Shown: positions 17,324-25,841, counted from the stretch's first letter. The stretch: 64,000 bases of DNA from Alicyclobacillus sp. SO9 (GCF_016406125.1 NZ_CP066339.1:4216001-4280000), one strand, 5' to 3'. A program made the numbers and translations. Notes: generated from the letters alone by a model not told the origin.

Positions 17324-17647
17324 TTAGGGATCCCGTTGATCCCTACGCCCCACCAATTAATGTCCATTTATGACACTAATGCCTCGGCCAAGGTGGCATT
17401 AGGGATCCTTGCGATCTCTATCGCGCCGGCACTGCGGAAATAGGGATCTTTCGAGGCACTAACCAGCCTCACCGCCCTACCGCCAGCCACCGCAGGCAGC
17501 GAGGCCCCGGCGAGCAACGGGATCAAAACGGGAACACGAGCGGAAAACTGCCATTAATCAACTGATATTGAAGTTATACCCTTGTAATAGGATGAATTTG
17601 GAAGGCGTTGCGATGGGCAGAGTGGGTGCAGGCGTCTGCGCCGTTGG
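17324..17647. repeat. Array unit 1 (shortened, four palindromes)
   Basis: A 324-base copy of the tandem unit. It holds palindromes at 17324-17346 (arms TAGGGATC and GATCCCTA, perfect), 17357-17380, 17398-17420 and 17440-17463, then a GC-rich tail with GAACACGAGCGGAAAACTGCC. Compared with unit 2 it lacks about 104 bases carrying two palindromes. No open frame is conserved between units. Confidence 0.85.
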
Positions 17648-18075
17648 TTAGTGATCCCGTTGATCCTTAGCTCGATATCCGCCACATGATAGTGATCGAT
17701 TCGATCACTATCACCAGCAGGCCCTCCGAAATAGTGATCCCTTTGCTCCTTATCACCCGCGCTCCACTCTGCCTCTCCCCAGAATAGTGCCCTTTTATGA
17801 CACTAATGCTACGAGCAAGGTGGCATTAAGGATCATTGGGATCACAATGGCATCGTCCCTCCGACAATAGGGATCTTTCGAGGCACTAACCAGCCTCACC
17901 GGCTGGCCCGCCAGCCACCGCAGGCAGCGAGGCCCCGGCGAGCAACGGGATCAAAACGGGAACACGAGCGGAAAACTTCCATTAATCAACTGAAATTGAA
18001 GTTACACCCTAATCATGGAATGAATTTGGCAGTTGCTGCGACGGACACGGGGGTGGGGGGTGTCTGCGCCGTTGC
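17648..18075. repeat. Array unit 2 (complete, six palindromes)
   Basis: A 428-base unit with six imperfect palindromes centred at about 17659, 17700, 17742, 17796, 17837 and 17879, giving centre-to-centre steps of 41, 42, 54, 41 and 42 bases. Most share the pattern TAGNGATC, five bases, GATCNCTA; the second is perfect over ten-base arms (GATAGTGATC / GATCACTATC). A GC-rich tail almost identical to that of unit 1 follows. Confidence 0.9.
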
Positions 18076-18140
18076 TTAGTGATCCCGTTGATCCTTATCT
18101 CGATATCCGCCACATGATAGTGATCGATTCGATCACTGAT

Positions 18141-18150
18141 ATGAACGAAG
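18141..18150 (+). repeat. Left sub-terminal inverted repeat of the IS
   Basis: ATGAACGAAG, three bases from the left CT core (18136-18137). It pairs with the right copy at 19809-19818. Confidence 0.85.
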
Positions 18151-18594
18151 GTGTCAACTACAACTTAGACTCCATGACACTACACCGTTCGAGTACCTAA
18201 GTACCGCGTGGCTTGAATTGGAGTGGCTGCCGTGATAGGCTCATTTGCCGCGGCCATTAAGTACTTTATATAGGCTGCCTTGGCTGCAGTCATCACGGCT
18301 GCAGAGGCTCCAAGTCAAGCCACTTGAGCTGAAAGACTCGACTCGAAGGCAAAAACTTCTCGACGATGAGCATTCTGATATGCGTGGGTTGGTTACCACA
18401 TAGTATCTCTCCGTCCAAGGAGCTTCCGACTAACTATTGGCGTGCGTTCGGTGGAGAAAGACTCTCCACGTAGCAACAAGTGATCTGCGTGGGTTCTCCT
18501 CTACGGTTTTACACTTTTGCCTTCGAGTCCAATCTTCAAGCCTTTATATCACTTCAAACGGTTATCCCACAGGGCTATGACAACGGCAACTTAC
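18151..18594 (-). ncRNA. Putative seekRNA / bridge RNA region of the IS1111-type element
   Basis: This 444-base non-coding stretch lies just after the transposase stop, where IS1111-type elements encode their guide RNA. TGCGTGGGTT occurs twice (18381-18390, 18486-18495). Next to the first copy, CTGATATG at 18375-18382 repeats exactly the left junction of the element including the CT core (18136-18143). Next to the second, AGTGATC at 18479-18485 is the exact complement of the target half-site GATCACT. In the RNA sense each guide-like segment directly follows AACCCACGCA. This fits one donor-recognising and one target-recognising loop. Exact RNA ends are not visible; similarity to known guide RNAs was not tested. 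Confidence 0.6.
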
Positions 18595-19710
18595 TCAGTT
18601 ACTAGCTACTGAATTCATTTCTTCTTTAGAGATGGCCCACACGAACCCAGCTAACTCTCGGGCAAGTGCAACGATGGCTTTGGTACTAGGCTTACCTCGA
18701 GAGAGCAATCGAAGGTATTTACGATGTAAGCGGTCCTGGGCTTTCCAAGAGATACTTTGCACAGAAGGGGACTGCCCTTCCTGTCGCTTTCGAATGTCCC
18801 CCCTCAATGCAGGTCTATAGCGATAGCTCCAAGCCGCTTCGACGAGTACTCTTCTTAGGTGGGTATTTCCTGTCTTTGTAACTTTCCCTTGACGTCGCAC
18901 AGGGCCGCTCGATGATTCACTCGGTATTAATCCTGTATATCCCATGAATTGACGGGCAGTCGTAAAGCGACGGAAGTCTCCAACCTCTACAACTAAGGTC
19001 ACTGCCGTAAGCTCTTTTACACCACGGAGTGTTTGTAGTGCTTGAATGACTGGCTTGTGTGGGCTTTTCATAGCCAGTTCGTGAATTTCTTTTTCCAAGC
19101 GTTCAATTCGTTGTGCAATTACAATAATTGCATGTAGATATTCTTGATGTGTCTGTTGTAGAGCTCGGTTCGAAAACTTTAACTGCTGTAGCCAAGCCAT
19201 ATATTTGCTCTTCCACTTTGTCATCTTGGCAGGGGATGTTAAGTCATGACGAAGAAGAAACTTACTCATGCGCTGTCTTGCTCTTAGTAAGTCCTCTTTT
19301 GCATCTTCTCTACAGCGCACTAGATCTCGCAGTGCCTCATCGTCTTCGTTCGGGACGTATACCGCTGTGAGCTCCCCTGCTCGGTGTAGATGTGCCAGCT
19401 TGATTGCATCTCGACGGTCTGTCTTCACTCGATCTCCAGGTCGTGACGGAATGAGAGACGGGGCGATAACAGAACACTTTACACCCATTTGGGTAAGCAT
19501 TCTCTGGAGTCCATATCCTAAGGGACCCGCTTCATAACAGACATCCAAATCCTCAGGTTGACCCAACTTCCGAATGAGTTTTCGAATTGCTTCCGGTGTG
19601 TTAGGAATAACCCCCCATGACCTTGGTGCATCTCTGCCGGCGTCGGCAACAGCAATAGCAATCGTATCTTTGGACGTGTCTAAACCAACATATTTTGTGT
19701 TATCCTGCAT
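18595..19710 (-). CDS. IS110 family (IS1111-type) transposase / recombinase
   Basis: A complete 371-residue IS110-family recombinase. The N-terminal RuvC-like DEDD domain shows Asp11 (GLDTSKDT), Glu60 (CYEAGPLGYGL), Asp98 and Asp101 (KTDRRDAIKLA). A coiled-coil middle region is followed by the C-terminal Tnp_20 domain (LRGVKELTAVTLVVEVGDF and FMGYTGLIPSESSSGPVRRQG), where Ser266-268 contains the catalytic serine position. The ATG at 19710 is preceded by AAGGAG at eight bases; further upstream codons lie in the element's end and the host array. The protein should form tetramers that join donor and target at a shared CT guided by the element's RNA. No frameshift or truncation is seen, so the copy could be active. 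Confidence 0.93.
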   Translation of the reverse strand: MQDNTKYVGLDTSKDTIAIAVADAGRDAPRSWGVIPNTPEAIRKLIRKLGQPEDLDVCYEAGPLGYGLQRMLTQMGVKCSVIAPSLIPSRPGDRVKTDRRDAIKLAHLHRAGELTAVYVPNEDDEALRDLVRCREDAKEDLLRARQRMSKFLLRHDLTSPAKMTKWKSKYMAWLQQLKFSNRALQQTHQEYLHAIIVIAQRIERLEKEIHELAMKSPHKPVIQALQTLRGVKELTAVTLVVEVGDFRRFTTARQFMGYTGLIPSESSSGPVRRQGKVTKTGNTHLRRVLVEAAWSYRYRPALRGDIRKRQEGQSPSVQSISWKAQDRLHRKYLRLLSRGKPSTKAIVALARELAGFVWAISKEEMNSVASN

Positions 19711-19808
19711 AGTATCGGCTCCTTCACAATGTAGCTCTGATTGGTTTTCTGGTTCTCTTACAAATCCAGTATTGCCAATTAACCTACGAAATTGTGACAT
19801 GGAGCCGA

Positions 19809-19818
19809 CTTCGTTCAT
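19809..19818 (-). repeat. Right sub-terminal inverted repeat of the IS
   Basis: The complement of ATGAACGAAG, five bases from the right CT core (19824-19825). Confidence 0.85.
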
Positions 19819-20030
19819 GATAACTATCACCAGCAGGCCCTCCGAAATAGTGATCCCTTTGCTCCCTAACCCCAACCTTCCATTGTGCCTCCCCCACGTT
19901 AGTGTCCATTTATGACACTAATGCCTCGGCCAAGGTGACATTAGGGATCCTTGCGATCACTATCGCACCGGCACTGCGGAAATAGGGATCTTTCGAGGCA
20001 CTAACCAGCCTCACCGCTCTACCGCCTAGC

Positions 20031-20269
20031 AGCCTCAGTGTCAGACCCTAGAGCCAGAACCAAGGTTGTCCTGAATGACGGCCAGACATAGTAACATCCC
20101 CTAAACCATCGCGGCATATGGTGATTAGCAACGATTCAGGAGATGTAGGACATTGATATACTTTTGGCAAGCTGTGCTGCACAAACGCTGTCAGACAGAA
20201 GCCTTAAAAGTCTGAATCCAGGTGTCACCGCCAGGGGTTTGGCGTAGCGGCCCAGAAGGTAGGTCGCCG
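20031..20269. other. Gene-free stretch between the array and the DUF423 gene
   Basis: No gene or clear repeat is recognised. A short hairpin (CGCCA / TGGCG) lies near 20230, shortly after the DUF423 stop codon on the minus strand, and might help end that transcript. Confidence 0.4.
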
Positions 20270-20635
20270 TTACAGGACACTACCTCCGCCGATCAGCAGT
20301 GCAATCCACCCTCCAAGAAAGCACAGACCGCCAATGGGTGTAATCGCACCGAGTTTTCTGATTCCGGTTCCTGCCAGCGTATAAAGGCTGCCAGAGAATA
20401 GAACTATACCTGCGGTAAACAGCATTCCGGCCCAACTGAGAGCCGCCGAATGTCCCATCCTCATAAGAATTCCAACCACTACAAGAGCAAATGCGTGATA
20501 CATCTGGTATTGGACACCGGTCTGGTACACTGCCAAGCGGTCTTCCGGTATTTTGTCTCGGAGTGCGTGTGCCCCGAATGCACCTAGGGCCACAGCAAGA
20601 AAACCCGCTACACTCCCCAGCACGAAATATGTCAA
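20270..20635 (-). CDS. DUF423 family small membrane protein
   Basis: A 121-residue protein with four hydrophobic segments. GSVAGFLAVALGAFGAHALRD near the N-terminus, YQTGVQYQMYHAFALVVVG and the C-terminal GAITPIGGLCFLGGWIALL are typical of DUF423 (YwdK/YgdD) proteins, whose role is unknown. The TTG at 20635 is the likely start, with GGGAGG about eight bases upstream; the longer frame to 20671 begins in the ribosome binding site region. It stands alone between the array and the ppc terminator. Confidence 0.85.
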   Translation of the reverse strand: MTYFVLGSVAGFLAVALGAFGAHALRDKIPEDRLAVYQTGVQYQMYHAFALVVVGILMRMGHSAALSWAGMLFTAGIVLFSGSLYTLAGTGIRKLGAITPIGGLCFLGGWIALLIGGGSVL

Positions 20636-20824
20636 GAAAAACGCCTCCCGTCGCCATGCCAAATACGACACAGTAGTCTACGGTGTAAGTCTAACACATG
20701 CTCAAACAAAGCCGTATATAGGCTGACGTGTAAGACGTCAACTTAATTTCCATGTATCCGTCTTGGTTCGAGATAACGGATCTGGCATCAACCAATTTGA
20801 CTGCCATTCGTAACAGCACACAAC

Positions 20825-20866
20825 AACACAAAACGTGCTCCTCGTCTGATGGAGACGAGGAGCACG
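20825..20866 (-). terminator. Rho-independent terminator of ppc
   Basis: A perfect 14-base-pair stem, CGTGCTCCTCGTCT (20834-20847) with AGACGAGGAGCACG (20853-20866), around a five-base loop. On the minus strand it is followed by TTTTGTGTTGTTG. It lies about 140 bases beyond the ppc stop codon. Confidence 0.85.
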
Positions 20867-20935
20867 CTGATTGTGCTGCAGGGAGACGGATGCGTATCAA
20901 CGTACGAATGTGCCAACATGGCACCAAATCAACGT

Positions 20936-20999
20936 ACTGACTAACTGACTAACTGACTAACTGACTAACTGACTAACTGACTAACTGGCTAACTGACTA
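20936..20999. repeat. Eight tandem copies of an 8-bp repeat after ppc
   Basis: ACTGACTA is repeated eight times without gaps; the seventh copy has one change (ACTGGCTA). The run ends nine bases before the ppc stop codon, so it lies in the 3' untranslated part of the ppc transcript, upstream of its terminator. Confidence 0.95.
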
Positions 21000-21008
21000 A
21001 CTAACGTA

Positions 21009-23819
21009 TCAACCAGTGTTGCGGAGCCCGGACGCAATTCCGTTGATGGTCAGCAACACTTCCTGCAGTTCATTATTCTGTGTGCTGTCTTGTGTCTGCG
21101 GGTTAGTGCCCGGATCCTCTGCTGAGTCTTTTTGGGCGTTCGGTTGTCCCTGTGCGGAACCATTCTTTCGCATCTCCTCCAGCAGAAGAACCTGCATGAA
21201 TGAAAGCGGATCGACGTAGGGATTACGAAGACGAATCGATTCCCGAATCACATCTGAATTGGCCAACAGTTGTGACTGGCCTGTCATTTGCAATACCCAT
21301 TGCTTCGTACGTTCGTATTCTTCCTCGACTGACGAGAACACTCTCTCGGCCATTCCTTCATCTTGCACCAGCCGTTTGTACAGCGGGGCAATCATCATAT
21401 CTGCTTTCGCCAAAGCCATTTGCAAATTGTCGATTAATGACTTAAAGAAAGGCCAGTGGCGGTACATCCGACCGAACATCTCTTTGTCGGCGCCGTCCTC
21501 CTGTGCCGCTTTGTCGAGGGCCATGCCAAAGCCGTACCAAGCTGGCAGAAGGTGCCGATTCTGCGTCCAAGAGAATACCCAGGGAATAGCCCGAAGTTCT
21601 TCGATTTGAGGAGAGTTTTTGCGTTTTGACGGACGCGATCCGATATTTAATTTCCCAATCTCTTCAATTGGCGTCGCTTGATGAAAATACGGGAGAAAGT
21701 CAGGGTTGTCATAGACAAAGTTGTGGTATGCCTGAAACGACGACTCAGAAGCGGTTTCCAAGACCTTAGACCATTGCCGTTCTGTCTCGCGCATCCTGTC
21801 AGTCTGAGTGTTCGTGGCCCCAATAAAGAGTGCTGAAACTGCCGATTCAAGCGATCTCATTGCAATCTCCGGATACCCATAGCGCTGCGATATAACCTCG
21901 CCCTGTTCTGTTATCTTTACCGGACCCCGCAGGGCTTCGGGAGGTTGTGCCAGAATACTTCTCCAGAGCGGTCCACCACCGCGGCCGAAGGCCCCGCCGC
22001 GACCGTGAAAGAACTTCAGATGAATACCGTAACCCTTTGCCACCTCAACAATGGCCTTTTGCGATTTGTACAGTTCCCAGTTGGCAGTCAAATAGCCCCC
22101 GTCCTTATTGCTGTCTGAATAGCCAAGCATAATTTCCTGAAGGTTACCTCTTGCCTCAAGATGCTTTCGGTAGACAGAGTTGGAGAACAGCTCATCGACA
22201 ACCCCAGGAGCAGCTCGCAAGTCCTCGATGGTCTCAAACAATGGCACGACATTTAAGCGGCTCTCCACTTCTGTCTCGTTTTTCCATTCAAAGAGACCAG
22301 CCTGTTTGCAAAGCAGCAGTACTTCGAGAAGATCACTGGTTCCTCGCGTCATTGAGATGAGATAATTCTGAATCGCTTGTGGTCCAAATAAGTTCTGTCC
22401 CGTGCGGACGGTATGGAACACGTCCAAGGTTTCCTTGCTCTCGGGTGTGACTTCCGTAAATGGACTGATAACCGGTCGTGCATCTTCCAAGAGCCTAGTC
22501 AGAGTTTGAATCTTCTCAGCCTCAGATTGACTCTTATACGAAGGCAGTTGGACCCGGTGCATCCATTCATCAATTGCATTTTCGTGGACTTCACTGTGCT
22601 GTCGAATATCCAGGGTTGCCATGTGAAATCCAAACAATTCAATCTGGCGCAACAGCGGACGGACTTTTGCCTCTGCCACATAGGACCCGCCGTGATTGAG
22701 AAGAGATTGTTCAATCATTCGAATATCTTCTGCAAAGCCACCTGGACCATTGTAGACTCTAGCGCTGTCTGCCACATTTCTGCCGTGGTAGCGATTATAC
22801 GTTGCTTCCAATGCATTTAAAACCTGCTGTACCTTTTCACGATATGGTTCATCCGGAACTTCAGAAAGCTGCAACGAGTCAAGCAACTCGTCACTGGCAC
22901 CGGTGAGACGGTGGGACTGACTGAGGTCCTGATATAGTTGTGAAACGCGTTCCTTATACTTATTCATTGCTAAATCGAAGTGTAAAACCAGTGTATCAAA
23001 GGTAAGGTTTGAAGTGACAGACGGATTGCCGTCCCTGTCTCCTCCCATCCATGAACCAAACCGGATAAGTGAAGGAACATGCCAGTCCTGTTCAGGGTAG
23101 TGGTTAGCCAACTGCTGTTCCAGTTCGATATGAACCGCGGGCAGGACGTCAAATAGAATTTCATCAAGGAAATACAAGCCGTTTCGGACTTCATCCAAAA
23201 CAGTGATTTTTTGCTTACGAACCGGACTTGTTTGCCATAAGCCAACTATCTCAGCGCGCAAATCCTGTTCTAGTTTTCGACGTTCGCGTATTGTCAAAAG
23301 CGGATCGTCAAAATGTTGTAGAATTTTCGCGATTTGGTGATGTTTGTTTAATACTGTTCTTCTCATGGCTTCGGTCGGATGAGCAGTCAATATCAACTCC
23401 AAGCCCACGTTTTCCAGAAGTTGATTCAGGTCTTCCGCAACAAAACCTTGCTGTTTGAGCCGTGTCAATGCATTTCCAATGGTACCCCTCGGCGGAAGTC
23501 CTCCTTCACTCCGTTCAAATTCAATTTCATATTCACGGCGACGTCGAATTCGATGGTTCTGCTCTGCAATATTCACCAACTCAAAGTACAATGAGAACGC
23601 CCTGATAACCTGCCTTCGTTGCTCAGCAGGAACGCTCTCAATCAGCTTTTCGAAATCACCGATACTAGCATTTGTTTCTTCATTGCGAAGGATTTTCGCT
23701 GCTGCTCGAATCTCTTCTACCTTGTCAAAGACCTCCTGCCCGCATTGAGCAATCAGCACTTGACCGAGCAGATTGCCTAGCAATCGAATATCTCGGTGTA
23801 ACATTGAACTATTCGTCAT
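21009..23819 (-). CDS. ppc: Phosphoenolpyruvate carboxylase
   Basis: A 936-residue PEP carboxylase, forming oxaloacetate from PEP and bicarbonate to refill the TCA cycle. Motifs include LTAHPTEAMRRTVL with the catalytic His, GSWMGGDRDGNPSVT, GYSDSNKDGG with the conserved Lys, and FHGRGGAFGRGGGP. The C-terminus ends SGLRNTG, matching the family's conserved NTG end. The ATG at 23819 is chosen because GGAGGAG lies just upstream. A short glutamine/asparagine-rich insertion (GSAQGQPNAQKDSAEDPG) precedes the last 30 residues. The gene is monocistronic, with its own strong terminator. Confidence 0.96.
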   Translation of the reverse strand: MTNSSMLHRDIRLLGNLLGQVLIAQCGQEVFDKVEEIRAAAKILRNEETNASIGDFEKLIESVPAEQRRQVIRAFSLYFELVNIAEQNHRIRRRREYEIEFERSEGGLPPRGTIGNALTRLKQQGFVAEDLNQLLENVGLELILTAHPTEAMRRTVLNKHHQIAKILQHFDDPLLTIRERRKLEQDLRAEIVGLWQTSPVRKQKITVLDEVRNGLYFLDEILFDVLPAVHIELEQQLANHYPEQDWHVPSLIRFGSWMGGDRDGNPSVTSNLTFDTLVLHFDLAMNKYKERVSQLYQDLSQSHRLTGASDELLDSLQLSEVPDEPYREKVQQVLNALEATYNRYHGRNVADSARVYNGPGGFAEDIRMIEQSLLNHGGSYVAEAKVRPLLRQIELFGFHMATLDIRQHSEVHENAIDEWMHRVQLPSYKSQSEAEKIQTLTRLLEDARPVISPFTEVTPESKETLDVFHTVRTGQNLFGPQAIQNYLISMTRGTSDLLEVLLLCKQAGLFEWKNETEVESRLNVVPLFETIEDLRAAPGVVDELFSNSVYRKHLEARGNLQEIMLGYSDSNKDGGYLTANWELYKSQKAIVEVAKGYGIHLKFFHGRGGAFGRGGGPLWRSILAQPPEALRGPVKITEQGEVISQRYGYPEIAMRSLESAVSALFIGATNTQTDRMRETERQWSKVLETASESSFQAYHNFVYDNPDFLPYFHQATPIEEIGKLNIGSRPSKRKNSPQIEELRAIPWVFSWTQNRHLLPAWYGFGMALDKAAQEDGADKEMFGRMYRHWPFFKSLIDNLQMALAKADMMIAPLYKRLVQDEGMAERVFSSVEEEYERTKQWVLQMTGQSQLLANSDVIRESIRLRNPYVDPLSFMQVLLLEEMRKNGSAQGQPNAQKDSAEDPGTNPQTQDSTQNNELQEVLLTINGIASGLRNTG

Positions 23820-23949
23820 ACATTCTCCTCCACTCAGACATATTGTGTGTACCAAAAAGGACCTAGCAAATCATTGTAAACTCTTCTCGTCTATTCTCTG
23901 AAAAAGGATTATTCTGATATTTTAACAGTTTACCGCTCTAAACTCCAGA

Positions 23950-23976
23950 AAGGGTGCTTGAAATAAGAGCACCCTT
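23950..23976 (-). terminator. Terminator of the beta-lactamase-fold gene
   Basis: AAGGGTGCT (23950-23958) pairs with AGCACCCTT (23968-23976) around a nine-base loop; TTTCTGG follows on the minus strand. It lies 40 bases after the stop codon of the upstream gene. Confidence 0.6.
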
Positions 23977-24016
23977 GTAGTGGAATTTGCAATTGTATTT
24001 CGACGGACACCTGTGA

Positions 24017-25501
24017 TTAACCCATTGCCTCCCAAATCATTTGGGATACTTTGTCTACTGTCTGAATCCCATATTGTTCACTCGGGTTCTCTTCGCTCAT
24101 GACGGCGATTACGTAGTCTCTGCCGTCACCGTCAATAAAGCCAATGCTGTTTACATGCCAGTGACTTTTTGCTGTTGGCACCCAACCGTTCTTTAAAGCT
24201 ACCACAACCTTGCCCTTGGCGCCGGTAGAGACTCCCCAGTCCTCCCAACCCACGACATGGCGCATCAGTGACAGTCCGTATTGTCGACTCGTGTAATCCA
24301 GTACATGATTGGGAAATGCAAAAAGCTTCATCAGGTCGACCTCATCAAGGGCCGTAGTTGTTGTCAGACCCCAGTAACCGTTTTGTCCGGGCGTTGTGTG
24401 ATTCATGCCTACTGAGTGGACAAACTGTCCAATTCCACGCGCAGCCCCGGCAGTATTCCACAGCTTTGAAGCTGCTTGATTACTGCTGACTTCAATCATT
24501 GGCGTCATTAAAGACTGTTCTTCTTTGGAAAGGGGTTTGTGATTTTTCTGGGACTGATAGAGTAGGTCTGCCATAATCGTTGCTTTTACAATACTGGCAG
24601 TATCATAGCGTTGCGAGGGATGATAGGTGAGGGTCTTTCCGGTCTTGGCATTGAAAATTGCCACTGAAACCTGACTCTGGCGCGTTCTCAAGTAGTTTGT
24701 AAACGGCTTACCAAAGGGATTTGCACCAGCCTCCTCCTGATAGCGCATGACGTCAGCTACATGTACATTGTGAATTGCATTCTTAAGTTGTTTCAACACC
24801 TCGGCATGCTCCTTGAGCTGTACCTGCGGTGACTGCGCAAAGTATTTTTTAATATCCGTCACCGTAACTCGCGCACTCTTCACCTTCTTAGTATTGGGAG
24901 CGCTTTTTAACATGCTTGTAAGTGTTTTTACTTCTTTGAAGACATCCGATGGATGCCCGTCACTGTATCCGCCGCTGACATGCTTCAGCTTTGCTACTGT
25001 CGCCGTCCAGGATTGCTTCTTTTGCTTCCACGCCTGTGTCAGTTGCCTGTACGCGTTGGGTGTGGTTGCTTGCTTTAGAGCCTGCAATCTGGCTTGATGC
25101 TCTGTTGCGGAAAACGAGCCCATTGTCTTTTCCAATGCTTTCAACGCAGTTTCAGCCTGCTGCTTTGTGCTCTTCATCGTCTTTGTCCACAGAGTCGACG
25201 TCTGTCCGCGCAGATTCTGCAGCGATCCCGTCGTACCATCATAAGTGGCGAACCACGTTGCCGGAATGAATCCAAGCCGGCGGCTAGTGAGTTTTTTTAA
25301 GTTTTGCTGGAGGGGAAGCAGTTCTTGTCCAGGTACCCCTGCCTCCTCATCACGTTTCCAAGTTTTCCGTAGTTTTCTGGTGGACGTTACAACACGCTGT
25401 TGTGAATGACGAACAACTATAGATAGAATCCCACTTACACCCAATAACGGTAATACAATAGCCAAGCTTAACACCAGCCTGCGCACACCTTTTCTCTGCA
25501 C
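24017..25501 (-). CDS. Membrane-anchored serine hydrolase with class A beta-lactamase fold
   Basis: A 494-residue protein. Residues 9-31 form an uncleaved signal or membrane anchor. Residues 35-250 are lysine-rich and predicted helical, a probable extracellular spacer. Residues 275-494 match the beta-lactamase2 fold: TASIVK with Ser303 and Lys306 of the SxxK motif, SSN (339-341) in place of the SDN loop, and KNG (437-439) in place of KTG. Family members include class A beta-lactamases and related cell-wall acyl-serine enzymes. The altered loops make a true penicillinase uncertain; a wall-linked hydrolase is equally likely. It stands alone with its own terminator. Confidence 0.8.
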   Translation of the reverse strand: MQRKGVRRLVLSLAIVLPLLGVSGILSIVVRHSQQRVVTSTRKLRKTWKRDEEAGVPGQELLPLQQNLKKLTSRRLGFIPATWFATYDGTTGSLQNLRGQTSTLWTKTMKSTKQQAETALKALEKTMGSFSATEHQARLQALKQATTPNAYRQLTQAWKQKKQSWTATVAKLKHVSGGYSDGHPSDVFKEVKTLTSMLKSAPNTKKVKSARVTVTDIKKYFAQSPQVQLKEHAEVLKQLKNAIHNVHVADVMRYQEEAGANPFGKPFTNYLRTRQSQVSVAIFNAKTGKTLTYHPSQRYDTASIVKATIMADLLYQSQKNHKPLSKEEQSLMTPMIEVSSNQAASKLWNTAGAARGIGQFVHSVGMNHTTPGQNGYWGLTTTTALDEVDLMKLFAFPNHVLDYTSRQYGLSLMRHVVGWEDWGVSTGAKGKVVVALKNGWVPTAKSHWHVNSIGFIDGDGRDYVIAVMSEENPSEQYGIQTVDKVSQMIWEAMG

Positions 25502-25841
25502 GCCCCCATCCCCCTTACCGGACCGCGTTTCTCATCAGTGCTGTGCTCCCAAGTCTCAATAACTGTTGTTCTGCAACTCTTATCTATATCTCTTCTCTGA
25601 ATACGTATTCTAATTATTAGACGAAATGAACCACAGATTTGTTTCATAGTATTCCATTAGTGGGGCTTTATGGGCTTGTCTAGTATAGTGGAATGATGAA
25701 ATTTATTTCTAAATAACGGCTTGGGGAGGGGATTTAGAATGTGTCACGATCTCGAATTTAATCGGCGCCGCGCACCGCTTCGCTGGAGCGCGGACACTTG
25801 CTAGGCTGTCTCTTGCTACGTTGCCTCTTGCTAGGTTGTCT
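25502..25841. other. Intergenic region between the NRAMP and hydrolase genes
   Basis: No gene is recognised in 340 bases. A GC-rich imperfect hairpin (CCGCGC / GCGCGG) at about 25766-25794 lies beyond the NRAMP stop codon and may terminate that gene, though no T run follows. A GGGGAGGGG purine block near 25725 is followed by no convincing frame. Confidence 0.45.

Larger units (their letters stand above)
18138..19825 (-). mobile_element. Insertion sequence of the IS110 family, IS1111-type
   Basis: The 1,688-base element sits in the right arm of a palindrome of array unit 3. The uninterrupted target in unit 2 reads GATCACTATCACC; here the left flank ends GATCACT and the right flank begins CTATCACC, so only the dinucleotide CT is duplicated, as expected of the core used by IS110-type recombinases. 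There are no terminal inverted repeats, but ATGAACGAAG lies 3 bases inside the left core (18141-18150) and its complement 5 bases inside the right core (19809-19818). A second shared box, CTCCATG-N-CAC, lies at 18170-18180 and 19794-19804. Sub-terminal repeats and a long non-coding stretch after the transposase gene mark the IS1111 subgroup. The transposase frame is intact. Confidence 0.88.
18076..20030. repeat. Array unit 3, interrupted by an insertion sequence
   Basis: The third copy of the 428-base unit. Its first palindrome is at 18076-18098; its second is split by the IS after position 18137. The rest resumes at 19824 with palindromes at 19847-19869, 19899-19922, 19940-19963 and 19982-20005. 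Removing the IS restores the spacing seen in unit 2 (427 bases between equivalent markers). Similarity fades in the GC-rich tail after about 20030. Confidence 0.88.
20672..21008. other. Intergenic region downstream of ppc
   Basis: Apart from the ppc terminator (20825-20866) and the eight-base tandem repeat (20936-20999), the 337 bases hold no recognised gene. The promoter of the DUF423 gene should lie in 20640-20820. Confidence 0.5.

Noticed and set aside
18595-19875. Longer transposase starting at 19875
   Set aside because: Its first 55 codons would run from the host array through the IS end; the ATG at 19710 has a strong ribosome binding site and fits IS110 proteins.
17324-20005. CRISPR array
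   Set aside because: The palindromes vary in sequence, spacers recur between units, and no cas genes are present; the regularity comes from long tandem units.
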